Shown: piece by piece, positions 1-8,698 of the stretch | Layout: each line of letters opens with the position of its first letter | Numbering within the stretch: the first letter of the stretch is position 1 | NCBI RefSeq assembly: GCF_001625365.1 | Contig: NZ_LJJF01000002.1 | Span: 1,275,501 to 1,339,500 of the forward strand | Direction of reading: 5' to 3' | Source: Streptomyces sp. MJM8645 | GTDB taxonomy: Bacteria > Actinomycetota > Actinomycetes > Streptomycetales > Streptomycetaceae | DNA length: 64,000 nt | Program-made: the position numbers and the translations under genes | Notes under the pieces: model-generated | Told to the model about the DNA's origin: nothing | Seen by the model: only the letters and a program-made list of their open reading frames with translations | Database searches by the model: none

Positions 1-180
1 TCCGGTCATGACTACGATGATCACACTGAGCGGTGCGGTGTGCCGCTGTTTCTCTCCGCCCGGGCACCGCCAGGGCATGGGGTTCTCCCGTGACATCGCC
101 GCCGGTTCGTCGATGTCCCCAACCGGCCGGGTCGTCGTGGACGACCACCCGGTCATGGGTGCAACCGTTCTCCGACGCCC

Positions 181-633
181 CTACGCCCTGGAGAAGACCC
201 GCTGCGTGTTCCCCCGCGGCTGACCGCCCAGGCTGGCCACCGCCCCCTCTCGCTCCTCCTGCAGATAGATCTCGCAGTCACCCCCGGAGTAGTAGTCCCG
301 CAGCACCACGAAGACCCCCGACCCCGCGTCGTCCACACTCCCCACCCGCCAACTCCCCTGGTACTCCCCCAACGCCGCACCCTGCCCGACGGGATCCTTC
401 GCGCAGAAGTACCCGTCGAGCCGCACCTCGCCGAGCCGGCCCCCCTCCCGCAGCTCGATCACCTCGTCCCGCGACGCCCAACGCCCCACGTAGTCCTTCG
501 GATCCGGCCCGCCCGACCTGGCCTTCAGATACCCCGTCAGCCCCGCGATCAGCAGGACACCCATCAACAGGACGGCACCCTCCCGGGACTTCAGGTACGT
601 CCATCGACCAGCCACAGCTCCCCCTCGCTCCAT
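181..633 (-). CDS. small membrane-anchored protein (paralogue of next gene)
   Basis: A protein of about 150 residues with a short basic N-terminus, one hydrophobic segment (around residues 20-36) and an extracytoplasmic domain containing VGRW, a GSWRVGSVDDAG stretch and two cysteines. The same order of motifs (VGRW, GSW, DDAG.GV, Cys) occurs in the protein encoded just upstream, so the two are probably tandem paralogues. The longer reading frame begins at 705 but would overlap the upstream gene; I chose the ATG at 633. No enzyme motif is visible. Function unknown; the shape resembles small lipocalin-like surface proteins, which is only a guess. Confidence 0.6.
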   Translation of the reverse strand: MERGGAVAGRWTYLKSREGAVLLMGVLLIAGLTGYLKARSGGPDPKDYVGRWASRDEVIELREGGRLGEVRLDGYFCAKDPVGQGAALGEYQGSWRVGSVDDAGSGVFVVLRDYYSGGDCEIYLQEEREGAVASLGGQPRGNTQRVFSRA

Positions 634-662
634 GCCGCCGCACTCGAAGTCACCACGGCACC

Positions 663-1085
663 TCAGCCCTTCTCCATGACGAACCCCTTGCTCGCCAGCA
701 GCCACAGGTCCTTCTCGTTGGTCATGGCCGTCAGCCAGATCGTGCAGCTGCCTCCCCCGTTCTTACGGGTCGCCGTCACACACACCCCCCGACCGGCGTC
801 GTCGAGGTAGGACTTCTTCCAACTCCCCTCCAGTTCCGTCGGCTGTGCCGGATCGGCCGCCGCGCTGTCGCACACGTAGGCCGGCACCGTCGCGGACCCG
901 ATCCGTCCATCCGGGAGGAACTCGAGCACCGCCGTACCGCCGCTCCACCGTCCGACCGGGTCGGACACGTCAGGCCAGGAAGGCCGGAACGTCAGCCACA
1001 CGACCACGCCCACGCCGAGAACACCGAGAACCCCACCCAGCACGCCGAACAAGACGCGCCGTCCCCTCGCCACACGATCCTCCAT
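663..1085 (-). CDS. small membrane-anchored protein
   Basis: About 140 residues, starting with a basic stretch (MEDRVARGRR), one strong transmembrane helix (residues 11-32, Leu/Val/Gly rich) and an outside domain with VGRWSGG, LEGSWKK, DDAGRGV and a C-terminal GGGSCTIWL. It is the paralogue of the gene directly downstream, and both are probably co-transcribed (29 bp apart). The frame is open up to 1247, but the ATG at 1085 gives the natural N-in membrane start. No signal peptidase II lipobox was seen. Function unknown. Confidence 0.6.
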   Translation of the reverse strand: MEDRVARGRRVLFGVLGGVLGVLGVGVVVWLTFRPSWPDVSDPVGRWSGGTAVLEFLPDGRIGSATVPAYVCDSAAADPAQPTELEGSWKKSYLDDAGRGVCVTATRKNGGGSCTIWLTAMTNEKDLWLLASKGFVMEKG

Positions 1086-1261
1086 CGAATACCTGATCGA
1101 CCAATTCACATGACATTCGAGCACCGAGAACAGTAGTGACCGGTGTCCCTTCGCGGCGAACCTCTCGACCGGGCCTACCTGTGTGCTTCTGTCGCAGACC
1201 TGCCCACTCCTTGGCTCGCCGGACACTGTCCGCCTGTTGACATGCACGCGAGAATCATTCG

Positions 1262-2611
1262 GTGGACATCATCAGCGAACACTCAACGCCCCGCGGACGA
1301 ACCCGCCGACGGGGAGCGAAGATCTCGCTCCTGCTCACCGCCCTTCTCGCCGGCTCCACCCTCCTCCCGGCGACGGCCTCCGCCGCCGGGCAGGACCCGG
1401 AGCAGATCTGTGGCAAGACGGTCCAGGGCCGCATCCTGGAAAAGTACCGGGAGTACCGGACCACGCTCGGCTGCCCCAAGGACAACGAGCAGACCGCTCC
1501 CGACGGGGTGGGCCGGTTCAGTGAGTTCGACGGCGGCTCGATCTACTGGAGCCCCTCCACCGACGCCCACGCCATCTGGGGCCTCATCCGCGACAAGTGG
1601 GCCGCCATGGGCTGGGAGAAGGGCTCCCTCGGCTACCCCACCAGCGACGAACTCTCCCTCCCTGACAGGGCCGGGAAGCGCCAGGTGTTCCAGGGCGGCT
1701 CGCTCTACTGGCATCCCACGCGCTCCAACGGCGTCCACCCCGTCTGGGGCCTCATCGGCCAGCGCTGGGGACAGGCGGGCTGGGAAGGCGGGGTGTACGG
1801 CTACCCCGTCACCGACGAACTCCAGCAGGAGGGCGTCACCCAGATGTTCGAGCACGGCCCCATCCGGTGGTCGCCGAACGAGACCGCGAACCCGCTGATC
1901 CCCCGCGCGAACGCCCAGTTCTTCCAGGGCAGCCCGGCCCCGGGCGATCTGAAGGAGAGCGCCACGCTGCTGCCCAAGGGCCCCGACCGGGGCGTCGTCG
2001 TTGTGCGCGGCTACATCGGCGACGACGGCAACCCGATCAACCACTCCCTGGGCAACCACCGCCTGTGGAGCACCGAACCCGAAGCCAGCTCCAAGGTGGC
2101 CATCGCCTGGGACACCGCCACGGGCCAGGTCGGGATCTACGTCGACCAGTCCTGCGTCGGGGATCTGACGTGCCGCAATGCCAAGCCTCTGGTACGCACG
2201 GAGCACGCCAAGGTGGTCCAGGACGACCGGACCCCGCAGAACGAGTACTGGGCGGAGCCCTACGGTGACGGCGGCATCCGGGTGGACGTGTCGGCGGTCA
2301 ACTCGTTCGTGGACGTCCCGGGCTCGCAGTACGCGGACCTCGGCCGGATCAACGCGACGTTCCACATCTACCCGCATCGCTACGACGACAAGAACAAGAA
2401 CTTCACCGGCTTCGACGTCGACACGAACAAGGACAAGTACCCGTCCTGGGAGGTCCTGCGCTACCCCCGCCTGCTGGAGAACTCCGGTTCCCCGCAGGCC
2501 CTGTGGCAGGGCGCCGTGTGGCAGGGTTCCATCACGGACCTGAAGGCCCCGCAGCACCTGTGCCACCGGAACGACCCGGACCACGCACCCGTCAACATGA
2601 CCTGCAACTGA
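1262..2611 (+). CDS. secreted LGFP-repeat protein
   Basis: Encodes 449 residues starting at GTG. The N-terminus has arginines followed by a hydrophobic stretch and an Ala-x-Ala site (ATASAA, about residues 36-42): a Sec signal peptide. Residues about 60-220 hold three LGFP-type repeats (YREYRTTLGCPKDN, GWEKGSLGYPTSDE, GWEGGVYGYPVTDE), a module thought to bind the actinobacterial cell wall. The C-terminal half is a separate domain with four or five cysteines and many Trp/Tyr residues (VDQSCVGDLTC; final LCHRNDP and MTC) that I cannot assign. Likely extracellular or wall-associated; no catalytic signature was recognised. Confidence 0.8.
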   Translation: MDIISEHSTPRGRTRRRGAKISLLLTALLAGSTLLPATASAAGQDPEQICGKTVQGRILEKYREYRTTLGCPKDNEQTAPDGVGRFSEFDGGSIYWSPSTDAHAIWGLIRDKWAAMGWEKGSLGYPTSDELSLPDRAGKRQVFQGGSLYWHPTRSNGVHPVWGLIGQRWGQAGWEGGVYGYPVTDELQQEGVTQMFEHGPIRWSPNETANPLIPRANAQFFQGSPAPGDLKESATLLPKGPDRGVVVVRGYIGDDGNPINHSLGNHRLWSTEPEASSKVAIAWDTATGQVGIYVDQSCVGDLTCRNAKPLVRTEHAKVVQDDRTPQNEYWAEPYGDGGIRVDVSAVNSFVDVPGSQYADLGRINATFHIYPHRYDDKNKNFTGFDVDTNKDKYPSWEVLRYPRLLENSGSPQALWQGAVWQGSITDLKAPQHLCHRNDPDHAPVNMTCN

Positions 2612-2743
2612 TCAACGCGGCAGGGCCGGTCCGTCCGGTCTCCCGCTCAGTCCACCGGCACGACGTACGGCCTGGCGGAGTGGGCGCCGATTCCGGCGCT
2701 GCGGAGGCGGCCGGGCGAGGGACTCGTCGCCTTGGAGGCCCTG

Positions 2744-2804
2744 TACTCGTGAAGTTCCGGTCGGGGAGGACAACAGGTCCCACCGGCCGGAACTTCGACG
2801 AGTA
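2744..2804. terminator. long inverted repeat, possible terminator
   Basis: Left arm TACTCGTGAAGTTCCGG (2744-2760) pairs with CCGGAACTTC (2787-2796) and, after a one-base bulge, ACGAGTA (2798-2804). This gives 17 pairs around a 26-base loop. It lies about 130 bp past the stop of the LGFP-protein gene. No U-tract follows on the + strand, so a transcription terminator is only one reading; a relic of a mobile element end is another. Confidence 0.45.
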
Positions 2805-3532
2805 GTGAGGCCCCTGGAAAGCACCGCACCGGTCGGGCCTTCTCACGTTCGCAGCCACCCCGATGAGCGCTCACGGTGAGATGAGACCGCCCAAGGTCCG
2901 GTGCGACAGGGCACCGGGCAGCCTCGATACCGCGCCTCGATACGCCCCACCCTGCCAACACCCGTGCCCGGCCTGCCCGGACGGGGGCAAGCCTCGGTCA
3001 GCGCACAGCGAAGGCCTCGGTGAGGGACCCACCGGGGGGAAGCTCTGAACACGGGATGTCGGACGCCTGTTCGGTGATCGATTCGCCGGTACGGGCGAGG
3101 ACGACTCGAAGGCAGGCGCTCCCGACTTCGGAGGCCCCCCACCCCGTCGAGTACGCCACGTCAGCCATCACGCCCACGGTGCCAGAGCCGGATTCACGAT
3201 GACTACGGCCCTACGGTTCGTCGATGTCCTCGACCGCCCCGGGGTTGTCGTGGAGCGGCCGGCCCCCACTCGCAGGCGGTGACCGTGGTGGCCGAACCGG
3301 CGACGAGGTCAGAGTTCGGGCGGACGGTCACCGTGGCGACCGGGTAGCGCAGGAACCGGCCGTCCACCAGCGCGGCCGCACCTGTGTCGCGCCGAAGCCG
3401 CCTGGCCCACGACCGCGCGAACCCGGCAAGGGTGGAGGCGACTTGACACCGCGCGACGCGTCCATGCGCGGCTTCTCGAACGCGATCGCGCCCCCGAGCG
3501 GGAACGCCGGTGCGGCCGCAGCGCAGCCCCGC
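2805..3532. other. region without a supportable gene
   Basis: No frame here has both a plausible start with ribosome binding site and recognisable protein content. On the minus strand about 3280-3450 a stretch reads like coding sequence (GRFLRYPVATVTV, RPNSDLVAGSATT) but has no start or clean end, so it may be a gene remnant. The sequence near 3210-3250 resembles that at 105-160 (both contain GGTTCGTCGATGTCC), a short degenerate duplication. Confidence 0.4.
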
Positions 3533-4339
3533 TCACTGGCGGGCAGGTCGGGGCAGTTCGTCGAGCCAGGCCCCGATGAGGCCCTGGACGGTCTCGGCGC
3601 ACTCGACCTGCGGGTTGTGGCCGACGCCGTCGAGCACCGTCGCCGCCATCCGGGGGTAGTGGTCGAGCAGGGCGAGTTGGTCGCGCCAGCCCACCAGGGC
3701 GTCCTGCCGGGTGGTGACCAGCAGGTGCCGGCCCTGGTGCTCCGGCGCGCGGTGTTCGGGCCAGTGCGGCAGCAGGAAGTCGGCTTCGAGTTCTACGGCG
3801 GCCGCCGGGTCGTGCGCGCGCCATCCCGGCCGGACGTACTGTTCGAAGAGCTTCCAGTTGCGCGTGGTGTGACGGGCCATGACGAGGCCGAAGAGTTCGC
3901 GGTCGGCGGGCGGGAGCCGGTCGAGGAGCTCGTCGTCGCGCTTGGCCACGGTCACGCCGGGCAGGGTCCGGTCGGGGCCCCAGTGCACGACCGGTACGAG
4001 CAGCGCCGAGCCCAGGACCTGCGCCCCGAACCTCGCCGTCACCGCCCGGGCCAGCTGTCCGCCGAACGACTGCCCGAGCACGGCGAAGGGCTGCTCACCC
4101 AGTTCGGTGTGGATCCAGTCGAAGACGGCGTCGGCCAGGGCTGCCGCCGATGTCGTCCCCGGCAGCCGGGGGCTGGTGCCGTGGCCGGGGAGGTCGAGGT
4201 AGAGCCGCCGCCACCCGGGGCGGTCGGCGAAGGCGGGTTCGACGGGGAGCAGGACCCGGTGGTCGACGGTGTAGCCGTGGATCATGACGAGCGGTGTGCC
4301 GTCGCCGAATTCGAGGTGCCGGATGGCGGAGTCGGTCAT
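3533..4339 (-). CDS. alpha/beta-hydrolase
   Basis: A 268-residue alpha/beta-hydrolase fold protein. Visible signatures are the oxyanion HGYT (residues 21-24), the strand-turn LYLDLPGHG (47-54), the nucleophile elbow GQSFGG with Ser91, an acid candidate in TRQDALVG and the catalytic His in DGVGHNP near the C-terminus, so the triad appears intact. The frame extends to a TTG at 4354 but ATG at 4339 is preferred. It is transcribed in the same direction as the MerR gene upstream with a gap of about 110 bp. Substrate unknown; family members include esterases and lactonases. Confidence 0.8.
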   Translation of the reverse strand: MTDSAIRHLEFGDGTPLVMIHGYTVDHRVLLPVEPAFADRPGWRRLYLDLPGHGTSPRLPGTTSAAALADAVFDWIHTELGEQPFAVLGQSFGGQLARAVTARFGAQVLGSALLVPVVHWGPDRTLPGVTVAKRDDELLDRLPPADRELFGLVMARHTTRNWKLFEQYVRPGWRAHDPAAAVELEADFLLPHWPEHRAPEHQGRHLLVTTRQDALVGWRDQLALLDHYPRMAATVLDGVGHNPQVECAETVQGLIGAWLDELPRPARQ

Positions 4340-4448
4340 GACGGAAGGGTCCAACCATCACACCAATGGCAAGGTCAAGCCGACAGGCATCCCGACGTCG
4401 GCTCACACCTCGGGCACACACCTCAGACGCACACCTCGGGCTCACGCC

Positions 4449-4811
4449 TCAGGCCCGGCTCTTGACCTCGGCGAGGTACTCCCGGATGGCATCGCGGTTA
4501 CGGGTCAGGCACTGGATCCGACGGGTCATCCGCTCCGTCTCGGACTCCAGGGTGCCGATCATCTCCGGTGTGGCGTCGGCGAAGTGGATCGTCCGCGGGC
4601 TGTCCAGGCAGGGCAGGATCTGCCTGATGATCCGCGTGGGCAGTCCGGCGTCCAGGAGTCCGCGGATTTGCAGGACCCGGTCGACGAGGCAGTCGCCGTA
4701 GGCGCGATAGCCGTTCGCCTCGCGGTGCGCGGTGATCAGACCCTGCTGCTCGTAGTAGCGCAGCAGGCGCGGAGGAGTGTCCGTCAGCCGGGCGAGTTCG
4801 CCGATACGCAT
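4449..4811 (-). CDS. MerR-family transcriptional regulator
   Basis: A 120-residue protein with the MerR N-terminal winged helix: MRIGELARLTDTPPRLLRYYEQQGL followed by an arginine-tyrosine wing (GYRAYGD) and a dimerisation coiled coil (residues 80-115). No cysteine metal-binding loop is present at the C-terminus, so an organic effector is more likely than a metal. It is divergent from the MFS gene and the shared 77-bp gap holds a perfect MerR-type operator. Probably it activates the efflux gene by untwisting the 19-bp promoter spacer, the known mechanism of this family. Confidence 0.88.
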   Translation of the reverse strand: MRIGELARLTDTPPRLLRYYEQQGLITAHREANGYRAYGDCLVDRVLQIRGLLDAGLPTRIIRQILPCLDSPRTIHFADATPEMIGTLESETERMTRRIQCLTRNRDAIREYLAEVKSRA

Positions 4812-4848
4812 GTGACCACCCTCACGCCCGACCGGTGCCGTTCCGGGC

Positions 4849-4879
4849 TGGACCTTGACATGAATGTCAAGGATAGACG
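4849..4879 (+). promoter_or_regulatory. MerR-type promoter/operator with 19-bp spacer
   Basis: The palindrome CCTTGACAT-GA-ATGTCAAGG occupies 4853-4872 (9-bp perfect arms). It is flanked by a -35-like TGGACC (4849-4854) and a -10-like TAGACG (4874-4879), separated by exactly 19 bp, the long spacer that MerR proteins act on. The MFS start codon is at 4889, only 10 bases beyond the -10, so the mRNA is probably leaderless or nearly so. Confidence 0.75.
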
Positions 4880-4888
4880 ATCGGGCCC

Positions 4889-6115
4889 ATGCCCGAACTT
4901 CACTCCCCCAGCCCCTCGAACCCGCCCGCCACCCGGCTGCCTTGGCCCAGCCTGCTGGCCCTGAGCACCGCCGGATTCGTCACCATCATGACCGAGGCCC
5001 TGCCCGCCGGCGTGCTGCCCGCGATGAGTGCGGACCTCGGCGTCAGCCAGTCCGGCGCCGGGCAGTCCGTCACGTTCTACGCGGCCGGTTCCATCGCGGC
5101 CGCCATACCGCTGACCGCCGCTACCGCCGGCTGGCCGCGCAAGCGCCTGCTGCTGCTGTCCGTCGGCGGCTTCGCCGCGGCCAATGCCGTCACTGCGGTC
5201 TCGACGAACTATCCCCTCACCATGGCGGCGCGCTTCGCCGCGGGCCTGGTCGCAGGCCTGCTCTGGGCCCTGCTGGCCGGGTACGCCCGCAGCATCGTCG
5301 CGCCGGAGCAGCGCGGGAGGGCGATGGCCGTCGCCATGGGCGGCTCGACGGTCGCCCTGTCGGTGGGCGTGCCCGCCGGCACCCTGGTCGCGGCGCTGGT
5401 GGGCTGGCGCACCACCTTCGGACTGATGAGCGCCGTCGCCGTGGCACTCACCGCCTGGATGCTCGTCGCGCTCCCGGCCGTCCCGGGGCGGCCCGGCCAC
5501 GCCCGCACCCCCGTCCGGCGGGTGCTGCGGATCCCGGGGGTGGCGGCCGTCCTCACCGTCACGGCGGCCTTCGTCCTCGCCCACAACCTGCTCTACACGT
5601 ACGTCGCGGCGCTGCTCGCACCCCTGGGGCTCGGCGGCCGGACCGACACCGTCCTGCTCGTCCTCGGACTGTCCTCCCTGCTGAGCATCCTCGGTACCGG
5701 GGCGCTGATCGACCGCCACCTGCGCACCCTGACGATCGCCGCCTGCGCCCTGCTCTCCGCCGCGGCCCTGTCCGTCGCCGCCGCCCTGCTCACCGGCACC
5801 TCCTGGCCCGTCTACGGCAGCGCCGCGGTCTGGGGTCTCGCCTTCGGTGGCGCCGCCACCCTCCTGCAGACGGCGGTGGCCGACGCGGCCGGCCCGGCCG
5901 GGGACATCGCCCAGTCCCTGCTCGTCACCTGCTGGAACCTCGGCATCGCCGGCGCCGCGCTCGCGGGCGGCCTCCTCCTCGACCACGGCGGCCCGAGCAC
6001 GTTGCCCTGGTCCGCCCTGGCCCTGCTCGCCGCCGCCCTGACCGTCACCGCCGCCGCCCACCGCCACGGCTTCCCCCGCCCCACCGGCCACCCCGCCGGC
6101 CACCCCGCCGGCTGA
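4889..6115 (+). CDS. MFS efflux transporter (DHA1, chloramphenicol-resistance-like)
   Basis: A 408-residue major facilitator with about 12 hydrophobic segments. The first helix contains GFVTIMTEALPAGVLPAMS, and a mid-helix GVPAGTLVAALVGWRTTF matches motif C and the following region of drug:H+ antiporter-1 pumps of the Cmx/AraJ type. The loop after helix 2 has the short basic WPRKR. It is controlled by the divergent MerR gene through the shared operator. No Shine-Dalgarno sequence lies upstream, in keeping with a leaderless transcript. Export of a toxic small molecule is the likely role; the C-terminal tail is His/Pro/Gly-rich (repeated GHPA). Confidence 0.85.
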   Translation: MPELHSPSPSNPPATRLPWPSLLALSTAGFVTIMTEALPAGVLPAMSADLGVSQSGAGQSVTFYAAGSIAAAIPLTAATAGWPRKRLLLLSVGGFAAANAVTAVSTNYPLTMAARFAAGLVAGLLWALLAGYARSIVAPEQRGRAMAVAMGGSTVALSVGVPAGTLVAALVGWRTTFGLMSAVAVALTAWMLVALPAVPGRPGHARTPVRRVLRIPGVAAVLTVTAAFVLAHNLLYTYVAALLAPLGLGGRTDTVLLVLGLSSLLSILGTGALIDRHLRTLTIAACALLSAAALSVAAALLTGTSWPVYGSAAVWGLAFGGAATLLQTAVADAAGPAGDIAQSLLVTCWNLGIAGAALAGGLLLDHGGPSTLPWSALALLAAALTVTAAAHRHGFPRPTGHPAGHPAG

Positions 6116-6227
6116 ACGGTCCGGCCGTCCGGTCGGCTCTGCTGCGGTAATCCCCGAGGCCGTGGTAACGGGAGTGCTGCTGGTTGCGCACGCATATCCG
6201 CCGGAGTACGGACCTCCGGATGCGTCG

Positions 6228-6686
6228 TCAGCTGCCGCAGGCGCAGTCTACGGCAGCCGCCTCCTCGGTACCGGTGCAACAGCCCTGCGGTGCGGCGTCG
6301 GCGCTCTTGCCGAGGGTGTCGGCGTCGGCCTTGACGACGTAGACCTCCCAGGGCTCCTTGCCGGGGCCGGTGACCCAGACCTTGTCCTGGAGGGCGTAGC
6401 AGCAGGAGGTGTCGTTCTCCTCGAAGGTGGCGAGGCCGGAGTCCTTGAGGCGGGCGGTGGCCGCGGTGACCTCGTCGGCGGTGGCGACTTCGACGCCGAG
6501 ATGGTCGATGCGGGTGTCTTCGCCGGCCTCGCCTTCGATGAGGACGAGCTTGAGCGGGGGCTCGGCGATGGCGAAGTTGGCGTAGCCGGGGCGGCGCTTG
6601 GCGGGTTCGGCGTTGAAGAGCTTGGAGTAGAAGGCGATGGAGCCTTCGAGGTCGGCGACGCGCAGGGCGAGCTGGACGCGGGACAT
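6228..6686 (-). CDS. arsI: ArsI/CadI-family dioxygenase (VOC fold)
   Basis: A 152-residue vicinal-oxygen-chelate protein. It begins SRVQLALRVADLEGSIAFYSKLF, has the second-repeat metal ligand region DHLGVEV, a cysteine pair in NDTSCCYALQDK and the end EPWEVYVV, then a Cys-rich tail (QGCCTGTEE...DCACGS). ArsI proteins use such a cysteine pair to cleave the C-As bond of trivalent organoarsenicals; CadI is the closely related cadmium-induced protein. It is divergent from arsR-acr3-arsC, which supports the arsenic role. Start chosen at 6686; the frame is open to 6701. Confidence 0.87.
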   Translation of the reverse strand: MSRVQLALRVADLEGSIAFYSKLFNAEPAKRRPGYANFAIAEPPLKLVLIEGEAGEDTRIDHLGVEVATADEVTAATARLKDSGLATFEENDTSCCYALQDKVWVTGPGKEPWEVYVVKADADTLGKSADAAPQGCCTGTEEAAAVDCACGS

Positions 6687-6709
6687 GGCGGTTCTCCCCA
6701 ACAGGCTGG

Positions 6710-6766
6710 ATTGATGTCTGTCAATGCAACCTTGCGCTTTGGATCGAAGTTCGTCAACATAGACGT
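6710..6766. promoter_or_regulatory. ars divergent promoter/operator
   Basis: The gap between arsI and arsR contains the inverted repeat ATTGA-tgtctg-TCAAT (6710-6725), which resembles ArsR/SmtB operators, and a second short dyad CATA-gacg-TATG (6758-6769) overlapping the arsR start. No Shine-Dalgarno is visible before the arsR ATG, so that transcript may be leaderless. Confidence 0.5.
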
Positions 6767-7165
6767 ATGTCGAATCAGAAACTTCGGGTGCTCGGCCAGG
6801 ACGACGACGCGGACGGATGCTACCCCGGGCTGCTGACCGCCCCGCTGGACGAGGACCAGGCCGTGGAACTGGCGCGGGTGTTCAAGGCGCTGGGCGATCC
6901 GGTGCGGCTGCGGCTGCTGTCGATGATCGCCTCCCGGGCCGGGGGCGAGGTGTGCGTGTGTGACCTGACCCCGGCCTTCGACCTGTCCCAGCCGACGATC
7001 TCCCACCACCTGAAGCTGCTGCGGCAGGCCGGGCTGATCGACTGCGAGCGCCGGGGCACCTGGGTGTACTACCGCCTGGTCCCCGAAATGACCGACCGCC
7101 TCGCCGGCATCCTGACCCGCCCTGCGGCCGAGCCCCTGCCCGCACCCGCCGGGACCGCCTCGTGA
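6767..7165 (+). CDS. arsR: ArsR arsenite-responsive repressor
   Basis: A 132-residue winged-helix repressor. The DNA-binding part reads FKALGDPVRLRLLSMI, then a metal motif CVCDL (Cys63, Cys65) and the recognition helix LSQPTISHHLKLL. The CVCDL pair is the classical arsenite site of ArsR; a third ligand may be Cys18. Release from DNA on As(III) binding would derepress both divergent units. Its stop overlaps the GTG start of acr3. Confidence 0.92.
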   Translation: MSNQKLRVLGQDDDADGCYPGLLTAPLDEDQAVELARVFKALGDPVRLRLLSMIASRAGGEVCVCDLTPAFDLSQPTISHHLKLLRQAGLIDCERRGTWVYYRLVPEMTDRLAGILTRPAAEPLPAPAGTAS

Positions 7166-8289
7166 GCACCCAAAACGCACCGAACACGCCGAACGCACCA
7201 GCCGCACCGACCACGCCGAACGCTCCGGTGGCGGCCCGGCTGTCGTTCACGGACCGCTACCTCGCCCTGTGGATCCTGGCCGCGATGGGCCTCGGCATCG
7301 GGCTGGGCCGCCTGGTGCCCGGCCTCGGGGGTGCACTGGCGAAGGTGACCGTCTCCGGCGTCTCGCTGCCGATCGCGCTCGGCCTGCTGGTGATGATGTA
7401 CCCGGTGCTCGCCAAGGTCCGCTACGACCGTCTCGACACCGTCACCCGCGACCGCCGCCTCCTCGTCCCCTCCCTGCTGCTGAACTGGATCGTCGGCCCG
7501 GCGCTGATGTTCGCCCTCGCCTGGCTTCTCCTGCCCGACCTGCCGGAGTACCGCACCGGGCTGATCATCGTCGGCCTCGCCCGCTGCATCGCCATGGTGA
7601 TCATCTGGAACGATCTGGCCTGCGGCGACCGGGAGGCCGCCGCCGTCCTCGTCGCCCTCAACTCCGTCTTCCAGGTCGTCACCTTCGGCGCGCTGGGCTG
7701 GTTCTACCTGTCCGTCCTGCCCGGCTGGCTCGGCCTGGAACAGACCGCCCTCGACGTGTCGGTGTGGGAGATCGCCCGCAGCGTGCTGATCTTCCTCGGC
7801 ATCCCCCTCGCCGCCGGCTACCTCACCCGCCGCCTGGGCGAGAAGGCCAAGGGCCGCACCTGGTACGAGGGCACGCTCCTCCCGCGCATCGGCCCCTTCG
7901 CCCTGTACGGACTGCTGTTCACGATCGTCATCCTGTTCGCCCTCCAGGGCGAGGCCGTCACCTCCCGGCCGTGGGACGTCGCCCGGATCGCGCTGCCCCT
8001 GCTGGTCTACTTCGCGCTCATGTGGACCGGCTCCCTGTTCCTCGGCCGCGCGGTGGGCCTGGACCATCCGCGGGCCACCACACTCGCATTCACCGCCGCG
8101 GGCAACAACTTCGAACTGGCCATCGCCGTCGCCATCGCCACCTTCGGCGCCACCAGCGGCCAGGCCCTCGCCGGAGTCGTCGGCCCCCTCATCGAGGTGC
8201 CCGTCCTCATCGGCCTCGTCCACGTCGCCCTCGCCGCCCGCCGCCTCTTCCCCCAACCCGCCACTCCCGGAGGTTCCGCCCGTGCCTGA
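7162..8289 (+). CDS. acr3: Acr3 arsenite efflux permease
   Basis: A 375-residue integral membrane protein with ten hydrophobic segments typical of the Acr3 (bile acid/arsenite) family. Family signatures include MMYPVLAKVRYD near residue 75, and GLARCIAMVIIWNDLACGD, which carries the conserved cysteine needed for arsenite transport. The N-terminal 25 residues are a low-complexity Ala/Pro/Asn/Thr leader. GTG start overlaps arsR by four bases (GTGA), and arsC overlaps its 3' end by eight, so the three genes are translationally coupled. Confidence 0.93.
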   Translation: MSTQNAPNTPNAPAAPTTPNAPVAARLSFTDRYLALWILAAMGLGIGLGRLVPGLGGALAKVTVSGVSLPIALGLLVMMYPVLAKVRYDRLDTVTRDRRLLVPSLLLNWIVGPALMFALAWLLLPDLPEYRTGLIIVGLARCIAMVIIWNDLACGDREAAAVLVALNSVFQVVTFGALGWFYLSVLPGWLGLEQTALDVSVWEIARSVLIFLGIPLAAGYLTRRLGEKAKGRTWYEGTLLPRIGPFALYGLLFTIVILFALQGEAVTSRPWDVARIALPLLVYFALMWTGSLFLGRAVGLDHPRATTLAFTAAGNNFELAIAVAIATFGATSGQALAGVVGPLIEVPVLIGLVHVALAARRLFPQPATPGGSARA

Positions 8290-8698
8290 GCCCAAGCCGT
8301 CCGTGCTCTTCGTCTGCGTCCACAACGCCGGACGCTCCCAGATGGCCGCTGCCTTCCTCACCCACCTCGGAGGCAGCCGGGTCGAGGTCCGTTCCGCCGG
8401 CTCCGCCCCCGCCGACACCGTGAACCCCGCCGTGGTCGAGGCCATGGCCGAGGTCGGCATCGACCTCTCCGCCGAGGTTCCGAAGATCCTCACCGCCGAG
8501 GCCGTGCAGGCCTCCGACGTGGTGATCACCATGGGCTGCGGCGACGCCTGCCCGTACTTCCCCGGCAAGCGCTACCTCGACTGGAAGCTGGACGACCCGG
8601 CCGGCCAAGGCATCGACGCGGTACGCCCGATCCGCGACCAGATCGAAACCCGGATCCGCGGCCTGCTCACCGACCTCGGCATCCAGCCCAGCGTGTGA
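8282..8698 (+). CDS. arsC: arsenate reductase, low-molecular-weight phosphatase type
   Basis: A 138-residue protein starting at GTG. The N-terminal phosphate loop VCVHNAGRSQMA supplies the catalytic Cys12 and Arg18. Further cysteines lie in the GCGDACPYFPGKRYLDW segment, where family members carry the redox cysteines and a catalytic Asp. It reduces As(V) to As(III) for export by Acr3; the electron donor (thioredoxin or mycothiol) cannot be decided here. The last gene of the arsR-acr3-arsC operon. Confidence 0.92.
   Translation: MPEPKPSVLFVCVHNAGRSQMAAAFLTHLGGSRVEVRSAGSAPADTVNPAVVEAMAEVGIDLSAEVPKILTAEAVQASDVVITMGCGDACPYFPGKRYLDWKLDDPAGQGIDAVRPIRDQIETRIRGLLTDLGIQPSV

Noticed and set aside
33..1136. 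Long plus-strand open frame over the two small membrane protein genes
   Set aside because: Pro/Arg/Ser-rich shadow; the minus-strand genes have clear membrane segments and mutual similarity.
1283..2584. Minus-strand open frame antisense to the LGFP protein
   Set aside because: No recognisable domain; the + strand carries signal peptide and repeats.
4784..6103. Long minus-strand open frame of 439 codons antisense to the MFS gene
   Set aside because: Composition is Gly/Arg/Gln/Asp with no domain pattern; it mirrors the GC-rich third positions of the MFS gene.
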